Below are positions 1 through 8,000 of a DNA stretch of 15,700 nt, piece after piece. The notes under the pieces were generated by a model that made no database searches, was not told the origin of the DNA, and saw nothing but the letters and a program-made list of their open reading frames with translations. A program made the translations under genes and the position numbers. Origin of the DNA: Candidatus Heimdallarchaeota archaeon (GTDB lineage: Archaea > Asgardarchaeota > Heimdallarchaeia > Heimdallarchaeales > Heimdallarchaeaceae); NCBI GenBank assembly GCA_016839985.1, contig JAEOTG010000115.1, positions 1-15,700 of the forward strand, written 5' to 3'. Position 1 is the stretch's first letter. Each line of letters opens with the position of its first letter.

Positions 1-128
1 AGTGAATTATCTTGTACCCCACGAAGGACACCTGTGTATATCTTCTTATTATTCATTGTAATTTTGACTCTTTTGTTTACAAGTCCACTTAATTCTAATA
101 GAAACTCACGATTTGGGTTTGCTGGCAT
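1..128 (-). CDS. Sm-like (LSm/SmAP) RNA-binding protein, N-terminal part, runs off the left edge
   Basis: Reading the minus strand from an ATG at 128 gives 42 complete codons that run off the window with no stop. The translation starts MPANPNREFLLELSGLVNKR and continues with VKITMNNKKIYTGVLRGVQD. This matches the Sm1 motif pattern: an N-terminal helix, then 'L..L.GK.V.I.M..G..Y.G.L.G.D...N'. Archaeal LSm proteins form six- or seven-membered rings that bind U-rich RNA and take part in RNA processing. The Sm2 motif would lie outside the window. A TATA-like sequence about 29 bases upstream of the ATG suggests a leaderless or nearly leaderless transcript. The gene lies downstream of the PAPS-reductase-like gene on the same strand (61-base gap), but its own promoter argues for separate transcription. 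The family call is from pattern only. Confidence 0.75.
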   Translation of the reverse strand, partial: MPANPNREFLLELSGLVNKRVKITMNNKKIYTGVLRGVQDNS

Positions 129-151
129 ATTTAATCAAAGCAAGCTCGAGG

Positions 152-165
152 TATTTATAAAAAAA
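152..165 (-). promoter_or_regulatory. TATA box for the LSm gene
   Basis: The minus strand reads TTTTTTATAAATAC here, centred about 29 bases upstream of the ATG at 128. That is the expected TATA position for an archaeal leaderless transcript. The run of seven Ts just before it could also serve as a U-rich terminator for the upstream PAPS-reductase-like gene. Confidence 0.45.
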
Positions 166-189
166 TGTTATGATACTCGATTTATATTA

Positions 190-1998
190 TTATTCTGCTG
201 TAAGGATGTTTATTTTGTTTTTTAGATCTTTATGAATTACAGTAATAATTGAACATACTGAAAAACAATGATTGCATTGTGTGCATAATGTATCATCAAT
301 CACAATCCTTTCATTTTCAATTCTAATTGCATTAAATTCACAACTCCTAACACACAATCCGCATTTTATGCAACCAGTTGCTCTTAATACAGTAGAAACA
401 AAATCATTTATTGTATTCTTAACATATTGCTGAGTGAGTTCTTTTTGTTTCTTGAAGTTTATTCTAAAGGTTCCGTCTGAATATAATATGATGGTATGTT
501 TCTTATTAGATACGAGAATGAAATTGATATTCTTGTTTGTTTGAACCTTTCCTAATATTGGAAAAAAAGTTTGAATTTCTTCAATATTAATTCCACTAGA
601 AAAAGAACCTATTACACTTAATGGTTGTGTTACACAGTCACTGTGTTCTTCTTGTAAGGAAACAAGATCTATTTCTTTTTCTGTTTTTTCTAAGAAGTTT
701 AAGTCAAGAGATAACACATTTTCGATTTTTTTGGGTATTTTCTTGAATCTCCACAGACCATAATTCCAATAGGATTTAGGCAAATTCCTCCTTCTACTCC
801 ATCTTTCCACTCCTTCTTTCAGTTTTTCATATTGTTTTTCATGGTTCTTTCGTAGAAGCCGAAATTGTGCCATATCTGTTGACGGACACACCCAACATCC
901 TATTCTTTCATATCCTTCCTCGTATAGTTTATTGTAAGGTAGTTTCCTCCATCTAATATACATCCATATCATGAGTGCTGTCCAATTTTGTATTGGCGAT
1001 ACATTGATCTGGTTGGGGACATACTGGTTTTGCCATGTGTCAGAAACTGCTCTTCTAAAGGATTCATACCTTCTTTGTCCGACAAAACTAATACATTTAG
1101 TATCCGGAAAAGTCTGTAAAATCGCTTTCTGGATAGGAGCGAGCTTGGCAAATTTGCAGCAATAGCGAAAATCTCTTCCTGGAGGACCAAACTTGTGGAA
1201 GGCTTCCCAAAAAAGTTCTTCAGGAACGCTTTCAACAATAAGTCTATCCTCAAAAGCTAATTGCTTACTAGAACTATGAACATAATCAACAGTTTCAGGA
1301 AATTCAATACCTGTGTCTACAAATAAAACATTAAAGTTCTCTTCAGGTAGAGCACGACGTACAAGTTCTAGAGTAACTAAACTGTCTTTTCCACCACTAA
1401 AAGAAACCAAGACAGGTAATTGTAGATCCTCTTTAGTTTTCTGAATACGGGATATAGCTTCTTTTTCCAACTTAAGAAGCTCTTCTTCATTCCAACGAAT
1501 AATCTCCTCCCAAGTATATCTCGCTGTTATGGGATGAACTTGTCTATCTGCAGCACGATAGTTCTTAGCATAAACACCCCTTTCCATTTGAGCCCTTTCG
1601 GATTCATTTATACGAGCAATACCTCCTGCAATAATATTATCATTGGAATCAATAACAACTATGTAATCACCTTTCTTAATATCAGGATCAGCTTGAACAA
1701 CACCAGGGATAAGTATATTAGCTCCTTTAGCAATTTTCTCAATAGCACCGGAACCAACTTTTACCCATCTTTTCGAAAACTTACCATTCAATAGAGATAG
1801 ACCATTGGAATTCAATTTAATAATCCATTCATTGGAAATCAAATCATATCTCCGAGTACCAATACTAATCCCATTGACAATAATCTCATCCATTTGATCT
1901 TCTGAACCAATATGATTGAGAAAAACAACGTCATCTTTACGTATTACTTTTGAATTACTTCCGAAGTTATTAATTACTAAATACTGTATTTCTTGCAT
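190..1998 (-). CDS. PUA domain / PAPS-reductase-like PP-loop / double [4Fe-4S] ferredoxin fusion protein
   Basis: This is a multidomain archaeal protein of the phosphoadenosine-phosphosulfate reductase superfamily, 602 residues from the first ATG. Residues about 78-148 look like a PUA RNA-binding domain. The PP-loop SGGKDS is at 201-206. The pair CC (280-281) together with GCWVC (C368, C371) matches the CC...CxxC pattern that binds a [4Fe-4S] cluster in APS reductases. GQRRYESFRR (307-316) is the family's arginine-rich loop. The C-terminus holds two CxxCxxCxxxC motifs (C543/546/549/553 and C572/575/578/582), predicted to carry two [4Fe-4S] clusters. Such proteins are widespread in archaea, but I know of no firmly established substrate; sulfur transfer to RNA or reduction of a sulfur compound are guesses. 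The same frame is open upstream to 2187 and encodes a zinc ribbon and a TPPFDVRPA motif, so the true protein is longer, although no standard start codon is present there. It is the last gene of the MoxR-vWA cluster. Confidence 0.85.
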   Translation of the reverse strand: MQEIQYLVINNFGSNSKVIRKDDVVFLNHIGSEDQMDEIIVNGISIGTRRYDLISNEWIIKLNSNGLSLLNGKFSKRWVKVGSGAIEKIAKGANILIPGVVQADPDIKKGDYIVVIDSNDNIIAGGIARINESERAQMERGVYAKNYRAADRQVHPITARYTWEEIIRWNEEELLKLEKEAISRIQKTKEDLQLPVLVSFSGGKDSLVTLELVRRALPEENFNVLFVDTGIEFPETVDYVHSSSKQLAFEDRLIVESVPEELFWEAFHKFGPPGRDFRYCCKFAKLAPIQKAILQTFPDTKCISFVGQRRYESFRRAVSDTWQNQYVPNQINVSPIQNWTALMIWMYIRWRKLPYNKLYEEGYERIGCWVCPSTDMAQFRLLRKNHEKQYEKLKEGVERWSRRRNLPKSYWNYGLWRFKKIPKKIENVLSLDLNFLEKTEKEIDLVSLQEEHSDCVTQPLSVIGSFSSGINIEEIQTFFPILGKVQTNKNINFILVSNKKHTIILYSDGTFRINFKKQKELTQQYVKNTINDFVSTVLRATGCIKCGLCVRSCEFNAIRIENERIVIDDTLCTQCNHCFSVCSIITVIHKDLKNKINILTAE

Positions 1999-2148
1999 CT
2001 CAAACTCTGTTGCGGGTCTAACATCAAAAGGAGGTGTTAATTGAACTTGTTGAGTCTCATTACTACAAATGGGACAAACTTTTGAAACAATAATTGGAAG
2101 ATTACAACTATAACAGAAAAAGAAAGTGTTGGGTCCAAGGATAGGAAT
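1999..2148 (-). other. Probable missing N-terminal zinc-ribbon segment of the PAPS-reductase-like gene
   Basis: In frame with the ATG at 1998, the minus strand is open back to 2187. It encodes FFFCYSCNLPIIV, then SKVCPICSNETQQVQ, then LTPPFDVRPATEFE. The two CxxC pairs (Cys codons at 2115, 2106, 2076 and 2067) form a zinc ribbon. Archaeal homologues of this PAPS-reductase family, as I recall them, begin with such a ribbon followed by a TPPGDVRPA-like motif. No in-frame ATG, GTG or TTG exists between the upstream stop (2190-2188) and 1998. Possible explanations are a rare start such as ATT at 2148, or a one-base indel in the AAG/AGA-rich tract near 2150-2170 that disconnects a GTG at 2183 or 2185. 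The coding nature of the segment is strong; the start is unresolved. Confidence 0.6.
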
Positions 2149-2187
2149 ATTCTTCTTTCTTCTTCTTGATGAGATATGAACACACCC

Positions 2188-3207
2188 TTAATTTTCTCTT
2201 AGTAATCTCATCAATGCTCTAGGAATTTGTTTATAGCTAGAAACCTCTGCAAATTTTCCCCTACCTAGTCTTGCAAGATCTTTACAAACTCTCCTTCCCC
2301 AATCCTGCTTACTTGGCAAAGATATAACATGAAGACGTGGAAAGTATTTAAGATATGGACGAGGATCTCCACCTCTATTGAAAGCTCCATCAGTAATAAT
2401 TACACCAAACTTGTGCTTCTTCTTAATTTTCTCGAGCTCAAGTCCTCCATATTTCAAACCTTCAGCTATGTTGGTATAACCTGCGCTTTCACTTTCAAGA
2501 ATTCTATTAACTAACTCATTAGTTTTAACTTTCTCTTTAATATGCTTAATAATATAAGCTTTAGTATTAAAAACAACCACACTGAAGTTATCACGTTCTA
2601 GATTATATGCCATTACTGCAACAGTTAAAGCTGCTGTTGTAAACCTTTCGCCATATAAAGAACCAGATGTATCAAACATAAGAACCGCAGTTTTTGTTTT
2701 TTCCTTTCTTTCCAAACTAACTATATCCTCTGTATTGAGTATCCTACTGCGATTTTGTAAATATCTTTCTAATGTCTCATCAATATCAAATTCATCTAAA
2801 CCTATTTCATACTCGGTTTGTTCAAAAACTTCTCCTCTTATACCTTGACTTGTGATACCAAAAGCTGTAGTTAAAATAACTTGTCTGGCTAATCGTCTAA
2901 AAACAGGTTTCATTCTATCATCTAAAGCTGTTCTAAGCATAAAAAACAGTTCAGGAGCACTACTATCACCTTTGGATGCTCTTCTAGCAATTAATGTGTA
3001 TCCTTTTTTAGAATTAAGCGCCTCAGCAACAGCAAATTTATTTGAAATAGCTAATCCTTGAATAGCAGGCATATTATCGACATCGATAGCTAGTTCTGTT
3101 TGTTTTTTAATCTCATAGTAGCTCATTCCCTCAGATAAACTAGAGTAGATTGAAGGATTTCTTTTTCCTGAGACTATTTCAGCTTCTAGTAACCTATTCT
3201 TGTCCAT
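2188..3207 (-). CDS. von Willebrand factor A (MIDAS) domain protein, MoxR partner
   Basis: A 339-residue protein with a C-terminal vWA domain from about residue 172. The metal-ion-dependent adhesion site is complete: DTSGS (D179, S181, S183), T245 in GYTN and D273 in ITDG. The roughly 170-residue N-terminal part is typical of the stand-alone vWA proteins that pair with MoxR ATPases. I see no signal peptide or membrane segment, so it is probably cytoplasmic. In such pairs the ATPase and vWA protein act together as a chaperone-like machine that assembles or activates a client, often inserting a metal or cofactor. The MoxR gene ends 62 bases upstream. The start at 3207 is supported by GAGGT at 3211-3215. 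The reading frame is also open far upstream without another ATG. Its stop TAA is in the same frame as the next gene. Confidence 0.85.
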   Translation of the reverse strand: MDKNRLLEAEIVSGKRNPSIYSSLSEGMSYYEIKKQTELAIDVDNMPAIQGLAISNKFAVAEALNSKKGYTLIARRASKGDSSAPELFFMLRTALDDRMKPVFRRLARQVILTTAFGITSQGIRGEVFEQTEYEIGLDEFDIDETLERYLQNRSRILNTEDIVSLERKEKTKTAVLMFDTSGSLYGERFTTAALTVAVMAYNLERDNFSVVVFNTKAYIIKHIKEKVKTNELVNRILESESAGYTNIAEGLKYGGLELEKIKKKHKFGVIITDGAFNRGGDPRPYLKYFPRLHVISLPSKQDWGRRVCKDLARLGRGKFAEVSSYKQIPRALMRLLREN

Positions 3208-3210
3208 CTT

Positions 3211-3215
3211 ACCTC
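3211..3215 (-). promoter_or_regulatory. Shine-Dalgarno site of the vWA gene
   Basis: The minus strand reads GAGGT followed by AAG and then the ATG at 3207. This decides the start, because the reading frame is open further upstream into the end of the MoxR gene. Confidence 0.5.
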
Positions 3216-3269
3216 GAAAGACATATGGTCTTTGGAAATCTTCTTTATACAGATCTCCGCTCCCCTCTT

Positions 3270-4151
3270 CTAGAAAAAATCCATATCTTTGAATGTAGTT
3301 GTTACTATACTTTTTATTACCTCTTCAATTAAACTCTCTACGCCATCTTCTAATTCGATTTTAGTTGCTAAAGACATGATTGAGCTGTCAATCCATGATT
3401 CGATTTCATTTGCCTCTAGAAAACGAATAATAGAAGCTAAATCTATAGCACCTCTAATAGAAGATCCTCTTCTTAAATCGGGCCAATCTCTTGTTTGCCT
3501 TATAATCTTAACAGCCATTTTGACTATTTTTTCTTCTTTAATACCTGTTCTAACACGAACAATGTTTTGTTCTTCTTCTTCAGGTTGATATTCTAACCTT
3601 ATCCAGACGAATCTATCTCTCAATGCTTCACTTAATGGTGTTGTTGCTACAAGCTCCGCGGGATTCATTGCACTTATAATGAAAAATCCTTCTTTTGCTT
3701 GAACTGCCCCCAATTTAGGAATGATAATAGTTCCTTCATCCATTGCACCTAGAAGAACATTTTGTGTTCCCTCAGGCATACGATTTAATTCGTTTAAAAA
3801 TAAAATAGATCCTTTTTGCATTGCTGTAGTTAAGGGACCTGTTACAAAAGAATCCCAATCATACCCTTTCTCAATAACCATAGGTGGATCAAAATGACCA
3901 ACTAGTTTCGATGAGCTATATCTTTCATCACCATCAACTCTTTCAAGGTCTTGTGTGAAGTATGAAGCCATTGCATGTGCAAGTGTAGTTTTTCCCACTC
4001 CCACATCCCCTTCCAAAAGAATATGTCTATTTGCTAGTTTTGCTGCTAAGCATTTTCTTAATTCACCCGTTCTTCCAACAATATTAAATTGCTCTTGAAT
4101 TTCTTCAATCATTTCATTTATTGTTTTATCTTGCATTACTACGCCTTCCAT
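3270..4151 (-). CDS. MoxR-family AAA+ ATPase
   Basis: An AAA+ ATPase of about 293 residues. Numbering from the in-frame ATG at 4169: Walker A is GDVGVGKT (54-61), the Walker-B/MoxR signature is ILFLNELNRMPEG (122-134), sensor 1 is SAMNP with N169, and an arginine finger lies in EALRDRF (R184 or R186). The usual Walker-B aspartate is Asn (N126), next to the conserved glutamate E127; FLNELNR-type variants are, as I recall, known in this family. MoxR proteins form ring ATPases that remodel or activate client complexes with a vWA-domain partner, and that partner is encoded just downstream. I prefer the ATG at 4151 because AGAGGT lies four bases before it; the ATG at 4169 would add six residues. 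The likely client is unknown; the PAPS/ferredoxin protein at the end of the cluster is a candidate. Confidence 0.88.
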   Translation of the reverse strand: MEGVVMQDKTINEMIEEIQEQFNIVGRTGELRKCLAAKLANRHILLEGDVGVGKTTLAHAMASYFTQDLERVDGDERYSSSKLVGHFDPPMVIEKGYDWDSFVTGPLTTAMQKGSILFLNELNRMPEGTQNVLLGAMDEGTIIIPKLGAVQAKEGFFIISAMNPAELVATTPLSEALRDRFVWIRLEYQPEEEEQNIVRVRTGIKEEKIVKMAVKIIRQTRDWPDLRRGSSIRGAIDLASIIRFLEANEIESWIDSSIMSLATKIELEDGVESLIEEVIKSIVTTTFKDMDFF

Positions 4152-4216
4152 TGGTACCTCTTTCCTCATTAAATTTCTTTATACTGTTTTTCTAACAATA
4201 ATTTTCTCATTCCGAG

Positions 4217-4231
4217 TCTTAAATACTTTTA
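4217..4231 (-). promoter_or_regulatory. Possible TATA box for the MoxR-vWA-PAPS cluster
   Basis: The minus strand reads AAAAGTATTTAAGAC. This would put a transcription start near 4195 and leave a leader long enough for the AGAGGT ribosome-binding site before 4151. The surrounding 4170-4331 interval is very AT-rich, so other TATA-like strings exist, for example near 4180. Confidence 0.3.
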
Positions 4232-4331
4232 GATATTTGATTTCAATATTTTTGAATCTTCGCATTTTAACTTGTATACACTTTAAAATATTTTCATTCA
4301 ACTATTTTTTGGAAAATTGTGTAAGAATAGT

Positions 4332-4937
4332 TTATTTATTTCGAAAAGCGATTAGAATTGCAGAATTAATATTTTTACTGTATTCTAATTTTTTCTGGTA
4401 AGTGTTTGTCTTTGATGTACGATGTTCACTAACAATTTGAATATTCCCTTTTTCATGGAAAATCTCTTTTAATCTACTTACAATTTCTTTTCTTATTGTT
4501 CCTCCACCATCACCAATTTTAACTTCAAACTTTATAGTTTCTACATTGAAGAAGACTGCAATTGTTTCTTTCACAACATCAACAGCAGTAAAAAACTCAC
4601 TTGTAGCTAAAACCATTTTTTCATCAACAACTACAGCAAAACCTGTTGTTTTGCCAGGATCAATACCAACTATAACTTCCTCAAAAGTTTCTTTGTTCTT
4701 CACTAATAAAATAATGTTAGAGTAAAGATAGTAGAGATTGAATGCTTTTGGTACAAACACAATCTTGTTTTCGAAGTATTTTTTTTCTATTTCTGTAGTT
4801 ATAATTAGTTTAGTTTTATCTGGTATTTGTTCATTAGGTAGAATGTGATCAGTTTTAATGTTTCTAATATTAACTAAAATTTCATTAATTTTATACAAAA
4901 ACCTAAAATTGTTAGTCGCAATTGTTACGTTAATCAC
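4332..4937 (-). CDS. Predicted RNase H/RuvC-fold nuclease-like archaeal protein
   Basis: A 201-residue protein starting with GTG at 4937. The N-terminal 85 residues form an unrecognised alpha/beta region. The second half carries GIDPGKTTGFAV (91-102), the classic first strand of a RuvC/YqgF-type RNase H fold with D93 as the putative first metal ligand. IGDGGG (141-146), SEHRTSK (170-176) and a final NSAILIAF helix follow. The same order of motifs occurs in archaeal uncharacterised proteins that resemble the RNase H-like part of DUF460 (COG2433). Because GIDPG and IGDGGG are intact, nuclease or nucleic-acid-binding activity is plausible, but substrate and role are unknown. It is divergent from the DP2 gene across 127 bases, so the two may share control. 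The call is by motif reading only. Confidence 0.6.
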   Translation of the reverse strand: MINVTIATNNFRFLYKINEILVNIRNIKTDHILPNEQIPDKTKLIITTEIEKKYFENKIVFVPKAFNLYYLYSNIILLVKNKETFEEVIVGIDPGKTTGFAVVVDEKMVLATSEFFTAVDVVKETIAVFFNVETIKFEVKIGDGGGTIRKEIVSRLKEIFHEKGNIQIVSEHRTSKTNTYQKKLEYSKNINSAILIAFRNK

Positions 4938-4954
4938 AATTGAACAAAGAATCG

Positions 4955-4968
4955 AAATTAAAAAACTT
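4955..4968 (-). promoter_or_regulatory. Possible TATA box of the RuvC-like gene
   Basis: On the minus strand an AGTTTTTTAATTTC string is centred roughly 24-26 bases upstream of the GTG at 4937, as expected for a leaderless archaeal transcript. AT-richness weakens the call. Confidence 0.3.
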
Positions 4969-5037
4969 TAGCATAAAAGAAACCAAAGACAATGCTAATA
5001 AATTATTATTAAGAAATCGAGTTAAAATAGAGATTTC

Positions 5038-5048
5038 AGTATAATAAA
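5038..5048 (+). promoter_or_regulatory. Possible TATA box of the DP2 gene
   Basis: AGTATAATAAA is centred about 22-25 bases before the GTG start at 5065. No Shine-Dalgarno sequence precedes that GTG, which fits a leaderless mRNA. Confidence 0.4.
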
Positions 5049-5064
5049 TAAATTAACTTAATCG

Positions 5065-8000
5065 GTGAATCAAATCAATCAAAATGAGAAGCTTTCAGTA
5101 AATATCCAAGAATACTTTGACAGTATAAACAACGATTTGAATAGAATTTATTCGAAAGCCAAAGAAGCTAGAAAAAAAGGTTTAGATCCATCTTTAGACG
5201 TAGAAATACCTATCGCTAAAGATATAGCTGATCGTGTAGAAGGATTGATAGGTCCCAGAGGGATAGGAGAGAAAATTCGAAAATACGAGAATGCAAATCT
5301 ATCAAGAGAAAATGTAGCTTTCAAGATAGCTGAAGAAATTTGTGAAGATACTAAGTCTGTTGATAGTAAAGAAAAGGAAATGATAGCGGAACAAGCATTA
5401 CGAACTTCACTTGCTGTTATAACTGAAAGCATTACTGCTGCACCTCTAGAAGGTATTGCAAAAGTGAAAATAAAACGTAATGAAGATGGTTCAAATTATC
5501 TTGCAGTTTATTATGCTGGACCTATTCGTTCTGCTGGAGGAACTGCAGCAGGTGTTAGTATTTTATTAGCAGATTTTATTCGTAAAAAACTAGGGATAGG
5601 TAAATTTCAGCCAACACAAAGAGAGGTTGAACGATATCTAGAAGAAATTGAACTGTATAATAGAGTTAGTCACTTACAACTCCCTACTACTAAAGACGAA
5701 CAAAGATTCGCTGCTCAACAGCTCCCCATAGAAATAACTGGAGAGCCAACTGATAAAATTGAAGTAACAGGAAACCGTGATCTCAAAAGAGTTGAAACAA
5801 ATAGATTACGTGGTGGTGCGTGTTTAGTTTTCAATGATGGTCTTATAGGAAGATCAAAGAAATTGCATAGTCGAATCTCAGAGCTTGGACTAGAAGGATG
5901 GAATTGGCTTGAAGAGCTAATTAATATTCATGTGAAAGCAGGAACTTTCATTGATGAGGGAGTTAGCGATATATATGATGTAGATGAAGGGAATAAAACA
6001 GAAACAGAAGAAATTCCAGAGGTTGAGGGAGAAGTCGTTTCTGACGTGGGATATATAAAAGATGTAATAGGGGGAAGACCAGTGTTTGCACACCCTTCAG
6101 AAAAAGGTGGTTTTAGAATACGATATGGTCGTTCAAGAAATACAGGTCTAGCAAGTATGGGGATACACCCAGCTTTAATGGGAGTTGTTGATGATTTCCT
6201 TGCTTGTGGTACTCATGTCAGAACAGAAAGACCTGGAAAGGGTGCTATTGTTATGCCTGTAGACACAATACATCCGCCTATTGTGAAATTAAAGAGCGGA
6301 GATGTAATTAAAGTTCAGAGTTATAAGGAAGCTTGTGAAATTAGAAAGGATATTGAAGAAATAATTTTTCTTGGAGATATGTTATACGGTGTAGGAGAAT
6401 TCAATCAAAATAATTTTAATTTAGTTCCTTCAGGATATTGCGAAGAATGGTGGAGTCAAGAATTAGAAGAATCCCTTATGGATATCTCAGACACTACAAG
6501 AAATAATTTAACTAAAACACTTGAAAAAACAATTTCAGATATTTTAAAAAACCCATTTCAGAATATTCCAAAATCTAATATAGCTATAGAACTATCAAAA
6601 ATATTTGATATACCTTTACATCCTGAATACACATATCACTGGAGTAGTATCTCTTTAGATGATTTTTCATTTCTAAGAGAGTATGTGTATGAAAATATGA
6701 ATTATGAGAATCAAGAACTAATAATACCTAATGAGGTTAAGGTAAAACAGATTCTTGAAAATTTATGTATTCCTCACAAGCTCATTGATGGTTTTATAAA
6801 TCTTAAAAATCATAGTTTTCCACTTCTTCTTGCACTAGGAATTGAAAACAAAGAACTAAAATCAGTAAAAAATGAAAATGGGAAGATTATAGACACAATA
6901 AATTCTGTTAGTGGAATTAAGATTAAAGAAAAATGCCCCAATTATACTGGTGCTAGGATGGGAAGACCAGAAAAAGCTAAAGACAGAAGAATGCGTCCAC
7001 CTGTACATATGTTATTTCCATTAGGAAGTGCTGGAGAGCGTTTAAGAGATCTTTTTAAAGCTTCTAACAAGAAGGTAATTGAAATCGAGTTAGTACATAG
7101 GTCATGTCCTGGGTGTGGAATAACAACAAATGAGGTATTATGTACAACTTGCGAGGTTCCAACAGTTCTAGTGAAACGTTGTTTGAATTGCAATTTCTAC
7201 AAAGATGAGGACACTTGTTCAAAATGTGGAAGAGAAATGGTTGCTTATAAAACATCTACATATTCGTTAGAGTCTCGTGTAAACCAAGCAAAGGAAACTA
7301 TCGGTGGTCCTTTCCCCAAAAACGTTAAGGGTGTAAAGAAACTGATGAATAAAAACAGGGTTGCTGAAGCAATAGAAAAGGGGATACTACGTGCAAAACA
7401 TGGTGTTTTTGTTTATAGGGACGGAACAATCCGTTTTGATGCCACTGATGCGGTTTTAACTCATTTCAAACCAAAAGAAATAGGAGTTACTGTGCAACAA
7501 TTGCATGAAATTGGATATTCTGTCGACATTTATGGAAAACCATTAGAACATTCAAATCAAACTGTTGAACTAAAGATTCAGGATATTGTTTTGAACATTG
7601 AAGGTGGAAAACACCTTGTAAAAGTCGCTGAATTCATTGACGAATTATTAGACAAAGTTTACAAACTTCCTAGATTCTATAATGCAAGAAAACCATCTGA
7701 TTTAATTGGGCAAATAATCATAGGTCTTGCACCACATACTTCAGCAGGAATTGTGGGTAGGATAATAGGTTTCACAAAAGCTAAAGTAAATTTTGCTCAT
7801 CCATATTGGCATGCTGCAAAAAGAAGAAACTGTGATGGTGATGAAGATTCTGTTCTGCTTGCTTTAGATGCATTTCTTAACTTTTCTAAGCATTATTTAC
7901 CAGAAATAAGAGGAGGACAAATGGATGCTCCATTAATCCTAGTTGCTAATATTAATCCACATGAAGTGGATGATGAGTCACACAATGTTGACACTAGTTC

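Noticed and set aside
34..225. Plus-strand open frame of 63 codons with a hydrophobic start
   Set aside because: It overlaps the minus-strand LSm gene and the end of the PAPS-reductase-like gene, both better supported, and shows no family pattern.
969..1253. Minus-strand open frame of 94 codons
   Set aside because: It lies inside the PAPS-reductase domain in a different frame; the long frame carries the conserved motifs.
3273..3330. Upstream extension of the vWA frame into the MoxR gene
   Set aside because: The frame is open but lacks a start codon, while GAGGT precedes the ATG at 3207.
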